Assembly: GCA_017521825.1 (NCBI GenBank)
Contig: JAFXBK010000029.1
Span: 1 to 64,000, forward strand
Length of the DNA stretch: 64,000 nt
Direction: 5' to 3'
Source of the DNA: Oscillospiraceae bacterium
GTDB taxonomy: Bacteria; Bacillota; Clostridia; Oscillospirales; Ruminococcaceae
In this document: in pieces, positions 9,006 to 17,400 of the stretch
Numbering within the stretch: position 1 is the first letter of the stretch
Layout of the letters: each line of letters starts with the position of its first letter
Notes under the pieces: generated by a model
Database searches by the model: none
Told to the model about the DNA's origin: nothing
What the model saw: the letters and a program-made list of their open reading frames with translations, nothing else
Made by a program: the position numbers and the translations under genes

Positions 9006-10079
9006 TTATTCAATGGTTTTTGCCGCTTCCTCAAGATATTTTCTGATTTCGATATGCTGGGGGCAGGCTTTTTCGCATTTTCCGCATTTAATGCAGTTGG
9101 AAGCGCTGTGTTCGCCAAAATTCGGAATCCAGGTGTGCTCTTTGTCATAGCGGCGGATTTCGTTAAGAATTCCGAAAATTCTCGGAATGGCGATGTCCTT
9201 CGGGCAAACTTCGGTGCAGTATTTGCAGGAAGTGCAGGGGATCTGTTCAACGGTATTTATAATTTCAACCGCCTTTTCAAGAAGGGCAAATTCTTCCTCG
9301 TTAAGAGGTTCAAAATCCTTCATAAAGCCGATGTTTTCCTCAAGCTGTTCAATGGAACTCATTCCGGAAAGAACCATAAAAATTCCTTCATGGGAAGCGG
9401 CATAGCGAACCGCATATTCCGCGCAGGATTTTCCGGTGGATTCAAGAAGGTTTTTTGCTTCTTCCGGAAGGGCAACAAGGCTTCCGCCGCGAACCGGTTC
9501 CATTACGATAACCTCTTTTCCGAATTTGCGGCAAACCTCAAGGCATTTTCCTGCCTGGACGTCTTCATCGTTATAATCGACGTAGTTGAACTGGAGCTGA
9601 ACAAATTCCACCATGGGTTTTTCGGTAAGGATTTTTTCAAGATATTCGGCGGAATCATGGAAGGAAAGGCCAAGATGCTTGATTTTTCCTTCGGCCTTAA
9701 GTTCCGCGCCGATTTCATAGGCGTTGCATTCGCAATATTTGGGATAATTGTTGCGGCTTTGGGCGTGCATAAGGAAATAATCAAAATATTCAACTCCGCA
9801 GGCTTCAAGCATTTCGTTAAAAACCGGGCGGATGTCTTCCTCTTTTTCAAAAGTGCTGGAGCTTAATTTATCCGCAAGAACAAAACTTTCGCGGGGATAG
9901 CGTTTTACAAGGGCTTCGCGGATTGCGGTTTCGCTTTTTCCTTTGATATAAGGATGGGCGGTATCAAAATATGTAAAGCCTTCTTCGATAAAACGGTCGG
10001 TCATTTTTTTGACCTGTTCAATGTCAACTTCTTCGCCGTTCATGGGAAGGCGCATAAGTCCAAAACCAAAATTTTTCAT
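9006..10079 (-). CDS. Aldo/keto reductase with C-terminal ferredoxin domain
   Basis: 357 aa. The AKR barrel begins GFGLMRLPM and holds FDTAHPYIKGKSE (catalytic Asp and Tyr), LADKLSS, FDYFLMHAQSR (His) and VVMEPVRGG-like EPVRGGSLV. From about residue 275 there is a 4Fe-4S-type region: CTSCKYCTEVCPKDIAIP and CIKCGKCEKACPQHI. Fusions of this kind are common in Clostridia; the substrate is unknown. It is one of two paralogues in the window, the other at 29912. Confidence 0.92.
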   Translation of the reverse strand: MKNFGFGLMRLPMNGEEVDIEQVKKMTDRFIEEGFTYFDTAHPYIKGKSETAIREALVKRYPRESFVLADKLSSSTFEKEEDIRPVFNEMLEACGVEYFDYFLMHAQSRNNYPKYCECNAYEIGAELKAEGKIKHLGLSFHDSAEYLEKILTEKPMVEFVQLQFNYVDYNDEDVQAGKCLEVCRKFGKEVIVMEPVRGGSLVALPEEAKNLLESTGKSCAEYAVRYAASHEGIFMVLSGMSSIEQLEENIGFMKDFEPLNEEEFALLEKAVEIINTVEQIPCTSCKYCTEVCPKDIAIPRIFGILNEIRRYDKEHTWIPNFGEHSASNCIKCGKCEKACPQHIEIRKYLEEAAKTIE

Positions 10080-10179
10080 TTTTTTGCCTCTTTCTTCGGA
10101 AATTGTTAGATATATAATATAACTTTATTTACCGAAGGTCAAGCCGGTAAAAATATGTGGAAACGGAATAAAACAAATA

Positions 10180-10208
10180 TTGAATATCCTTCCAACATTT
10201 GTTATAAT
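10180..10208 (+). promoter_or_regulatory. Promoter of the sortase gene
   Basis: TTGAAT (10180-10185), 17-base spacer, TATAAT (10203-10208). Confidence 0.6.
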
Positions 10209-10235
10209 AATGGATTAGAAAAGGAGGGCGATATC

Positions 10236-11177
10236 TTGAACAAGAAATTGCTTTTAATATTAACTTCCGTTCTTGTTGTGGCAATTTCCGCGGTAACGGT
10301 TTTTGCCGTTGTTTTTTCTCCGGCGGAAAAACCCGTTTCGGAGATTGGTTCGGCGCAGGAAGAAACAACCGAAAATAATGAAGAAAAAATCGAAGGCGAA
10401 GGACTTTCCCAAACAACCTGTGAACCGAAAAAAGAATATTCCTACCTTCGGGGAACCATGTATAAAAACCTTTATGAAACCAAATACCAGAACCTTGTTG
10501 AAACCATGAAGGCAGAAGAACCTGTTCCGGAAAGCGGAGCGGTTTCCGGTTCCGGCGGTGGTTCTGTCGGTGGCGGTTCTGTCGGTTCTGCGGCAAATCC
10601 GGGTTACAGCGGTTCTGCCGGAAGCTATTCCATGAGCGATAAAACCGTTGCGGCACATCTTTCCGTTCAGGGAACCAACGTCCAGAACAGACCTGTCTGG
10701 CAGGCAAAAGGCAACACCAACTATTACACAAACGGAAGCGTAACCTGGGCGGCGGGTTCCGCGCACCTCAGAAGCGGCTCCCTTTCCCAGAACACCGTAA
10801 TTTACGGACACAACTGGGGAAACTGCTTTGTGCCTTTTAAACGTACCGGCCCGGAATTTGAATCCCTTATGGCATATACTTACGCCGATCACGTTGCTTC
10901 CAACCAATATATTTATCTCACCACCAACAGCGGCGTTCATACCTTCAAAGTTTTTGCGGTTTGCTTTACCACCGACCTTAACTTCTACATCAACTGCAAC
11001 AACATAAGCGTTTCTTCCGTTGCAGCAAGAGCAAAAAGCCTCAGCCTTTTTGATTTCGGAGTAAATGTTGGCCCGAACGACAAACTTATAACCCTTTCCA
11101 CCTGCACTCGTTATTTCAGCGGAATGGGCGCAAACCAGCGCTTTATAATTATGGGAAAATTGGTAAGTTCCGAATAA
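10236..11177 (+). CDS. Class B-like sortase
   Basis: 313 aa membrane-anchored transpeptidase. The N-terminus (LLLILTSVLVVAISAVTVFA) is a signal anchor. It is followed by an acidic, low-complexity linker and a Gly/Ser-rich stretch (about 105-130), then the sortase barrel. Catalytic residues are visible: His192 in VIYGHNWG, Cys290 in LSTCTR and Arg302 in QRFIIMG. The TLSTC...R spacing favours class B. TTG 10236 has GGAGGG nine bases upstream; the longer frame would put the anchor internally. No sorting-signal protein is encoded nearby, including the giant protein at 14418, so its substrate must be elsewhere. Confidence 0.9.
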   Translation: MNKKLLLILTSVLVVAISAVTVFAVVFSPAEKPVSEIGSAQEETTENNEEKIEGEGLSQTTCEPKKEYSYLRGTMYKNLYETKYQNLVETMKAEEPVPESGAVSGSGGGSVGGGSVGSAANPGYSGSAGSYSMSDKTVAAHLSVQGTNVQNRPVWQAKGNTNYYTNGSVTWAAGSAHLRSGSLSQNTVIYGHNWGNCFVPFKRTGPEFESLMAYTYADHVASNQYIYLTTNSGVHTFKVFAVCFTTDLNFYINCNNISVSSVAARAKSLSLFDFGVNVGPNDKLITLSTCTRYFSGMGANQRFIIMGKLVSSE

Positions 11178-11193
11178 TTTTTATAAAAAACTA

Positions 11194-11222
11194 TTGCCAG
11201 AAAGAAAATTCTGTGTTATAAT
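11194..11222 (+). promoter_or_regulatory. Promoter of tRNA-Ala(GGC)
   Basis: TTGCCA (11194-11199), 17-base spacer, consensus TATAAT (11217-11222). A 10-bp hairpin (TTTCCGCTGA / TCAGCGGAAA, 11225-11248) lies between the -10 and the mature tRNA. Confidence 0.75.
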
Positions 11223-11253
11223 AATTTCCGCTGATAAATCAGCGGAAATATCC

Positions 11254-11329
<76 letters not shown>

Positions 11330-11338
11330 AATATCAAA

Positions 11339-11373
11339 AAAACCTTGAAACTATGCGGTTTCAAGGTTTTTTT
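11339..11373 (+). terminator. Terminator of tRNA-Ala(GGC)
   Basis: AACCTTGAAAC / GTTTCAAGGTT, 6-base loop, then a T-run. Confidence 0.88.
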
Positions 11374-11397
11374 ATTGCCTAAAAACAGATACTTTAC

Positions 11398-11439
11398 AGC
11401 GCTTGAATTTTGTACCAAATTCAGAGCATTCAAGAGGTA
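11398..11439 (+). repeat. Partial copy of the tRNA-Ala(GGC) anticodon arm (possible att remnant)
   Basis: Eleven bases identical to tRNA positions 11276-11286 (AGCGCTTGAAT) and fourteen identical to 11288-11301 (GCATTCAAGAGGTA) appear in the same order. Here they are separated by 17 unrelated bases instead of one G. The inserted stretch is itself palindromic (TGAATTT...AAATTCA across its junction). Tyrosine recombinases often cross over in tRNA anticodon loops, so this may be a decayed attachment site. Confidence 0.45.
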
Positions 11440-11444
11440 CAGTT

Positions 11445-11615
11445 ATGGCAAAAATAATGATGAAAAAAGCGCATAACGAAAGCATTTCCGAGGCTTTTGA
11501 GGGGTTTATGCTTTCAGCGCAATCAAGAGATTCGGAAGCCGGAAATCAAGCGCTGTGGTTCAAAAAAACAAAAAGAGACACGGCAGCGGTTGCCGTGTCG
11601 CTTTTTTTCTATTAA
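11445..11615 (+). pseudogene. Integrase N-terminus-like scrap (56 codons)
   Basis: Starts ATG at 11445 after AAGAGG and reads through the following terminator hairpin to a stop. The segment ISEAFEGFMLSAQSR resembles the SAM-like N-terminal domain of tyrosine recombinases (a 'seaF..Fl...' pattern). After about 20 residues the similarity stops and no catalytic domain follows. Its place directly behind a tRNA-arm repeat supports a remnant of an integrated element, but a short host peptide or no gene at all is possible. Confidence 0.3.
11577..11608. terminator. Bidirectional terminator
   Basis: GACACGGCA / TGCCGTGTC with a 5-base loop, T-run on the plus strand and A-run (T on minus) before it. 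It ends the XRE gene from the other side. Confidence 0.8.
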
Positions 11616-12037
11616 AAAAGGGTTTCCTCGTCTTCGGAAAAAAGTTTGTCGTTGATTTCAAAAAGGTTTATTTTGTGAATGATTCCAAAAATCAAAATTG
11701 CATCTCTGCGGTTTGCGGAATAAAGCTGGGCAACGCCGCAAAGTTTTAAAAGTTCCTGGGTTTCCTCAAGAGTTGTTTCAAGCCCGTAGCAAAGGCAAAG
11801 AATCCTGTTGCGCGAAGGCTTTCTTCTTCCGGAAAAAATCTGGTGGAGATAAACTTCGCTTATTCCGGATTGCTTTGCAAGGGTGGCTTTTGAAATATCT
11901 TTTTCGATAAGGGTGCGGTTCAAAACTTCGGCAATGCTTTCGCCGGTAAAATTGCTTTCATTATCCGAAAGGAATTTATCAAGGTTGGGCGAAGCCATAA
12001 GTTCCATCTTAAGGTCATTCGTGTTTTTAAGTTTCAA
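11612..12037 (-). CDS. XRE-family HTH regulator
   Basis: 141 aa. The central helix-turn-helix lies in LIEKDISKATLAKQSGISEVYLHQIFSGRRKPSRNRIL. The C-terminal part (ETTLEETQELLKLCGVAQLY, FGIIHKINLFEINDKL) matches regulators paired with membrane Ser/Thr kinases in Firmicutes only by context. A TTG start at 12037 follows GGAGGCGG at close to ideal spacing. It is divergent from the kinase gene, and the kinase promoter overlaps its ribosome-site region, so it is a good candidate regulator of the kinase. Confidence 0.85.
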   Translation of the reverse strand: MKLKNTNDLKMELMASPNLDKFLSDNESNFTGESIAEVLNRTLIEKDISKATLAKQSGISEVYLHQIFSGRRKPSRNRILCLCYGLETTLEETQELLKLCGVAQLYSANRRDAILIFGIIHKINLFEINDKLFSEDEETLF

Positions 12038-12051
12038 AAAAGGCCGCCTCC

Positions 12052-12079
12052 TTTACAAAATTTCAAACTCTGCTATAAT
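12052..12079 (+). promoter_or_regulatory. Promoter of the Ser/Thr kinase gene
   Basis: TTTACA (12052-12057), 16-base spacer, TATAAT (12074-12079). An imperfect palindrome GTAAATATCTTAC follows at 12080-12092 and could be an operator. Confidence 0.6.
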
Positions 12080-12140
12080 GTAAATATCTTACAATTTTTG
12101 CACCCAAAAATCAATATGCTGACAGCATAGGACGGAAGCG

Positions 12141-14276
12141 ATTAAAACGGAAAAAAAGCTTTTTAATGCGGAAAAACGCGAATACGAAAAGATTAAGCTG
12201 CTTAAGGAAAGTGAAAGAAGCAGTGTTTTTGTCGTGCGAAAAAAGGAAAACGGAAAAAGATTTTTGCTCCGCAAAACCGGCGAAGAATCGGAAGTTTATA
12301 AAAAACTTCTTGGAATAACTTCGCCCAACCTTCCGGAAATCATAGAGGTTTTTGAAGAAAAAGACGAAAACTGCATAATCGAAGAATATGTTCCCGGGGA
12401 TACGCTTTTTGATATCCTTACGGCCGGAACTTTTTCCGAAAAGGAAGCGGCGGAATGTGCCGAACAAATTTGCAGCGCACTTTCGGTTTTGCATGAGCAC
12501 GGAATCGTCCATAGAGATATAAAACCGGAAAATGTGCTCATAAACGGAGAAAAAACCGTGCTCATAGATTTTGATGCTTCGCGCGAAACCGATCCGGAAA
12601 AAAGTTCCGATACAAAAATCCTCGGAACAACCGGCTATGCTTCGCCGGAACAGTATGGACTTTCCCAGACGGACGCAAGGTCGGATATATATTCCATGGG
12701 CGTAATGCTCAACGTAATGCTCACCGGTGAACATCCTTCAACAAGGCTTGCGGAAGGAAAAATGGGCGAAATTGTCCAAAAATGCACCATGATAAACCCG
12801 GATATGCGCTTTCAGAGCGCGGATGAACTTAAAAAAGCTCTCGAGGATTCGGTTAAACCGAAAAACAAAGCAAAGAAAAAATTACTTTTTGCAGCAGCCG
12901 CGGTTTTGGTTTTTGCCTTCGTGCTCGGCGGGATTTTTTTGAGCACCGGTGAATCGGAGCCGGAAAAAGTTCCGGAGGAACCGCCGCAGCTTTCCGAAGA
13001 AATTCCGGAAGAAGTTCCGGAACCCAAATCGGAAGTTACCGAAGAATCCATAAAAATCCGCCTCAGCGGCGAAATTTCCGGAAAAAGCAATCTGCTTCCG
13101 GAAGATTTTTATCGCTATTGGAGCAAGGAAGAATTTCTTACGGAAAACATCGAGGTTATCCTTCCCGGAAACCTTGAAAACTATGTTACATACGAAATTG
13201 TCGAGGACGTTTTGACTTTTACCATCGGAAACGTTCCGGCGGAAGAATGGAAAAAGGCGTTTGAGGAAGATCCGACTTCCAGTACGCTTATAGGCTCAAT
13301 CGTAGTCGGCGCTCCGGACGAAAACGTAATCGGACTTGCCACCCATAGCGGAAACGGCCCGACATACGCCAACCTTAAAAGGCAGTATTCCGACGGCGTC
13401 GACATCGAGTTCACTGATTTTTACCCGGATTCCGCCAGGGATTATAAAGGACACGAAATTGCCGAAATTGCGGACGCAAAGGAGTATCTTGTTGCGCTTC
13501 CGTTCGAGCGGGAAAGCATTTTTTACGCCGTTTATCTCTGGCAAAAGGCGGATGGGGAAGTTATCTGGCAAATCCTGCCTTTTCAGTTTGTTCTGGCAGA
13601 GGATTGCAGGGCAACTTTTTTCAAAAGTATTCTGCCTTTCCCGGAATACGGCGAACCGGATCCGGAAAATCTTTGGATGGATGAACTTTGGGAACCCATT
13701 GATGATCCGGAAAGAATTGTTTTCAGAACCATTAGTAGCGGAAGAAAAAAACGCGAAGCCTCCTTCTTCACCGAAAGCGGAGTGGAACTTTCCCTTCTTG
13801 AAAGGCCGGGATATATCTACGCGAAAGTTACGGAGGAAGCTTACGAAAAAATCGAAGCTTTTGCAAGGTCGGAATTTTTTGTCCTTCCGCCGGATGCGCC
13901 TGAAAGGAATCCGGAGGAATCCTTTGAGGAATGGCTCTACAGAGTTTATGAGGAAACAAAATATGCCGGATATAAACTTACCGCTACCGGTGTGGGCATA
14001 TATTCCAGAGAAGGAACCGCGAAATTTATAAAACAAATCGTAAGTTCCGGAATGTTCTATGATATAAAAGACGATGGAACGGTAACCCTTCCGTTCCTGC
14101 CGATGTTCAACATTGAAGGGCCTGACGGGAAAACCTGGTACGTCGGTCAGAAATGTGATTATCCGGTAATGGTGGTCGATTGGTATCTGGAAAGCCCTGA
14201 TGAAAATCCAGAGGCGGAGCCGGAAATCTGCGAATACGTTTATATAAAATGGGAAAACGAAATTGTTAAGAAATAA
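12141..14276 (+). CDS. Membrane Ser/Thr protein kinase with large extracellular domain; apparent ATT start
   Basis: About 711 aa. The kinase domain holds HRDIKPEN (residues 124-131), DFD in place of DFG (143-145), and GTTGYASPEQYGLSQTDARSDIYSMG. A membrane helix is at about 249-272. Then come a Pro/Glu-rich stalk and a 400-residue ectodomain with LPEDFYRYWSKEEF, PAEEWKKAF, GNGPTYANLKRQY, LWMDELWEPIDDPERI and VLPPDAPERN. Each of these has a counterpart in the repeats of the adjacent giant protein. The Gly-rich loop region (LKESERSSVFVVR) lacks glycines. No ATG/GTG/TTG precedes that loop in frame until an upstream TGA. The best start is ATT 12141 (IKTEKKLF...) behind AGGACGG. GTG 12234 would delete the first strands of the kinase. 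Confidence 0.85.
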   Translation: MKTEKKLFNAEKREYEKIKLLKESERSSVFVVRKKENGKRFLLRKTGEESEVYKKLLGITSPNLPEIIEVFEEKDENCIIEEYVPGDTLFDILTAGTFSEKEAAECAEQICSALSVLHEHGIVHRDIKPENVLINGEKTVLIDFDASRETDPEKSSDTKILGTTGYASPEQYGLSQTDARSDIYSMGVMLNVMLTGEHPSTRLAEGKMGEIVQKCTMINPDMRFQSADELKKALEDSVKPKNKAKKKLLFAAAAVLVFAFVLGGIFLSTGESEPEKVPEEPPQLSEEIPEEVPEPKSEVTEESIKIRLSGEISGKSNLLPEDFYRYWSKEEFLTENIEVILPGNLENYVTYEIVEDVLTFTIGNVPAEEWKKAFEEDPTSSTLIGSIVVGAPDENVIGLATHSGNGPTYANLKRQYSDGVDIEFTDFYPDSARDYKGHEIAEIADAKEYLVALPFERESIFYAVYLWQKADGEVIWQILPFQFVLAEDCRATFFKSILPFPEYGEPDPENLWMDELWEPIDDPERIVFRTISSGRKKREASFFTESGVELSLLERPGYIYAKVTEEAYEKIEAFARSEFFVLPPDAPERNPEESFEEWLYRVYEETKYAGYKLTATGVGIYSREGTAKFIKQIVSSGMFYDIKDDGTVTLPFLPMFNIEGPDGKTWYVGQKCDYPVMVVDWYLESPDENPEAEPEICEYVYIKWENEIVKK

Positions 14277-14280
14277 CCGA

Positions 14281-14312
14281 AAAAAGAGCGGAAATATTCC
14301 GCTCTTTTTTTG
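14281..14312 (+). terminator. Terminator of the kinase gene
   Basis: GAGCGGAA / TTCCGCTC with a 3-base loop, flanked by A6 and T7. It separates the kinase and giant-protein transcripts. Confidence 0.88.
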
Positions 14313-14334
14313 TTTTACTATGCTCGCTGTTAAT

Positions 14335-14363
14335 TGTTTCCCGGAAAAAAGGAGCTTATTATA
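14335..14363 (+). promoter_or_regulatory. Promoter of the giant secreted protein gene
   Basis: TTGTTT (14335-14340), 17-base spacer, TATTAT (14358-14363), about 55 bases before the ATG. Confidence 0.5.
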
Positions 14364-14417
14364 TAAACATAATATAAGGGAAAGTTTACCCTTTTTTAGG
14401 AAACGGAGGAAAGCAAA

Positions 14418-17400
14418 ATGTTCAAACGTTTTTTAAGCATGTTTCTGGCGCTTATAATGGTTACCGGAATTTTTCCGGTAAGCGTTTTTGCAACGGAAGA
14501 AGAAACTCCTGTTGTTGATGAGAAAATTCTGCATGAGCAGATCACCGTTAACTGCAGGGGCCTTGAAGTAAATGTTGGAAGAAGCACAGAGGGAATTTTG
14601 GTAATAGGAGTTCCCGAATCTGTTACCGACGAGGATCTTGAAAACGCATATATCGGCGACGGACTTAACTGTTCTTTCGTGGAATATCTTATTTCTGCAC
14701 CTGCGGCTTTTGAAAACGCCAAAGAAATTAAATTCTGCGATTTTTGGGGTTCAGATGTTTCCGAAATGGAAAACATAGAAATTGAGGACAGCTGGTGGAA
14801 TATTTATGAGGAAGGTGAACTTGTTCCCGGAAACAACGTAATCCTTGCAACCAAAGATTCCAACGGAAACATCGTTCGCGAACAGTCCGGCGAAACCGTG
14901 TCAGATTACGGAATTGCGTGGCTGGTCGATGATGAAATTTATTACCAGAAACTCAGGATTGTTCGCGAAATGCCGGTAATTTCCGAAGAAGACGAAGAAG
15001 TTTTTCCTCCGGAAAGCACCCCCGTTGCAAATCAGAAACTTACTGTCCGGTACGTTGAGGGCAGCACTTGTAAAGGAATCCTTGCAGAGGCGGATATTGT
15101 TGACGGCAAAGTGGAAATCACCGTTCCTTATATCACCGATAATGAAGTAAAAGCCATTGAAGCAGACGGCAGCGGCAGAAAAAGGGCAAGGCTTGCTTTC
15201 TGCATCAGCGACGGATATGATGACGAAAATATTACCCACTTTATGGGCGGCTTTGGCGAAAACATAATGGATTACGTCAACTGGGAAGAAGTTTTTGAAC
15301 TGATGAAGCAGGATGTCCCGGGAATTACATATGAAGAATTCCTTATCATACAATATTGGGAAATCGAACAGCTCGGCGAAGAATCCGTTGTAAAATATGA
15401 AGTTGCAAGAGATACCGACGGCAAAATGAGAAGATGGATAGAAGCAGGCGGAACTTTCAGCGAAAGACTTTATATCCAGTATTTTGATTCCGTAAACAAA
15501 GAAGCCGTTGCTTATGAACATATCGACGTAACTTTGCACGTGGAGGATATTTGTCCGGCCGAAACCGAAAAAATGCCTTTCGGGCAGGTCGAACTTAACG
15601 GATACAAACTCAATTCCGAGGAAATCGGATATATTATCGGAGTAAACGATAACACAAACGAACTCGTTGTTGAGATGAGCAGAGAACAGCTTTTGGCAAA
15701 GGAAAGCACAAAAGACCAATATGGAAACATCAATAACCGTTTCGAATTTTCCGCTCCTTCAGAAGGAAATTATAAATACATAATGGCCGTCGGCGAAGAA
15801 GAAATTTTGAATATCAAAAATTTCGGAGCCGAGGATTTTGTTAACGAATATAATCCCGAAAACAAACCGGCAATAAATTTTGTTGTCGGATGGTTCGAGG
15901 ACGGGGAATTTTATCGGGCTTTTGAAGAGGATAAAAAGACAAGCGTTTGTTTTGCATGGTATGACGGAACGGAAATTGTTTATCAGTCGTTCAAACTTTG
16001 TCAGTGTATGCTGATAGAGGATGATGAAATCAACTGGGATAAACTTAGCAGTTGGGAAGGCAATTTTGCGGAACCTTCTGACGTTGTGCTTGAAATAAAC
16101 GGCGTTTCCGATATTTCCAATTTTGCATCCGGAGCTTACGTTGACGGAATTTATACTGTAACCGTCGATGCGGAAGCAATTACCAAAGAACAATGGGAAA
16201 GAATATATAGCAACGACAACAGAGGAATTTTCGCGGCCATTGGTCTTAAAGCACCGGAAGGAACCGAATATGCGGTGGACGATGCTGCCGAAAATCCGGA
16301 ATATTATGAGGATTATTCCGCAAGCAGATCGAATATAGGAGGATTCTATCCCTATAACGAGGAAGTAGCTTATAATTTCTATACATATTTGGAATTTGGT
16401 TCCATGCAGGAAGAAAACGGAAACGTTGAAGTATGGCTGGAAGAGGAAACATGGATCTGCTATTATCAGATTGCATATTATATTCCCGCAAGCGAAACTT
16501 TTGAATACAGACTTCTTCCTTGCAGAATAATAGTGGAAGGAGCGGGAAACGGAATTTCCTTTGAAATTCCTGAAAACGGCGGAAACAGCGAACAAAGGAA
16601 ATATCTTCCCGATGGTTTCCACGATTATTGGGACGAAAGCGAACTTATAACTTCCGGCCAGATAGAAGTTACAGCACATTCCGCAATAAGAAATTATCTT
16701 GATGCAGAATTTAACGATGAGGGCGTTCTTGTAATAACCGTTAACGATATTCCTGCGGAAAATTGGGAACTTGCATATAACGATCTTCCGGCAGATGAAT
16801 ATGGAATCAACGTAAATATTGAAATAGATCCTCCTAACGGAAATATTGTTGCAATTGCCGATAATCAGGGAAACGGACCGACTTATGAAAACCTTAAAAA
16901 TCAGTATGCGGAAGACAGGGATCAGATAATATACCATAACCACGAGGGAATAGTTACGGGATCGCTTCCTGTTGGCGAAGTTCTGGTTGACGGAAAAGAA
17001 GTTTCCGTTTTTCCGTCTAGTTCGGGCGGTGTTTTCTATCGCGTTATTTTCTGGAAAGATGCGGAAGGCAATGTTATCCAGCAGATTTTGCCGTTTGTTG
17101 TCGAAGTTGCGGATGATGCCGAAAGCGTAACTTTTGATAACGGCAGAAGCTATATTTCCGAAGACAGAATTGAAAAAGATGGAAGAACTTCTGTGCTTTC
17201 CGGAAGTTATGACAGAGAAAAAGGTGTTCTTAAATATTCCTATATCGGAACAAAAACAAGTGACGCCGATATTGCGGATGATATAAGATTCGGATACGGC
17301 GAAGATGATCCGGTATATAAAATCCAGACAAGAATTTCTGCACCGGAAGAAGGATATGTAACTTCCGAAGGAGAAGATTTTGTTGTTTTCAATCTTGGAT

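Noticed and set aside
9006..10079. Deletion or fusion artefact because of the ferredoxin-like C-terminus of the aldo/keto reductase
   Set aside because: The same architecture recurs in the paralogue at 29912 and is common in Clostridia.
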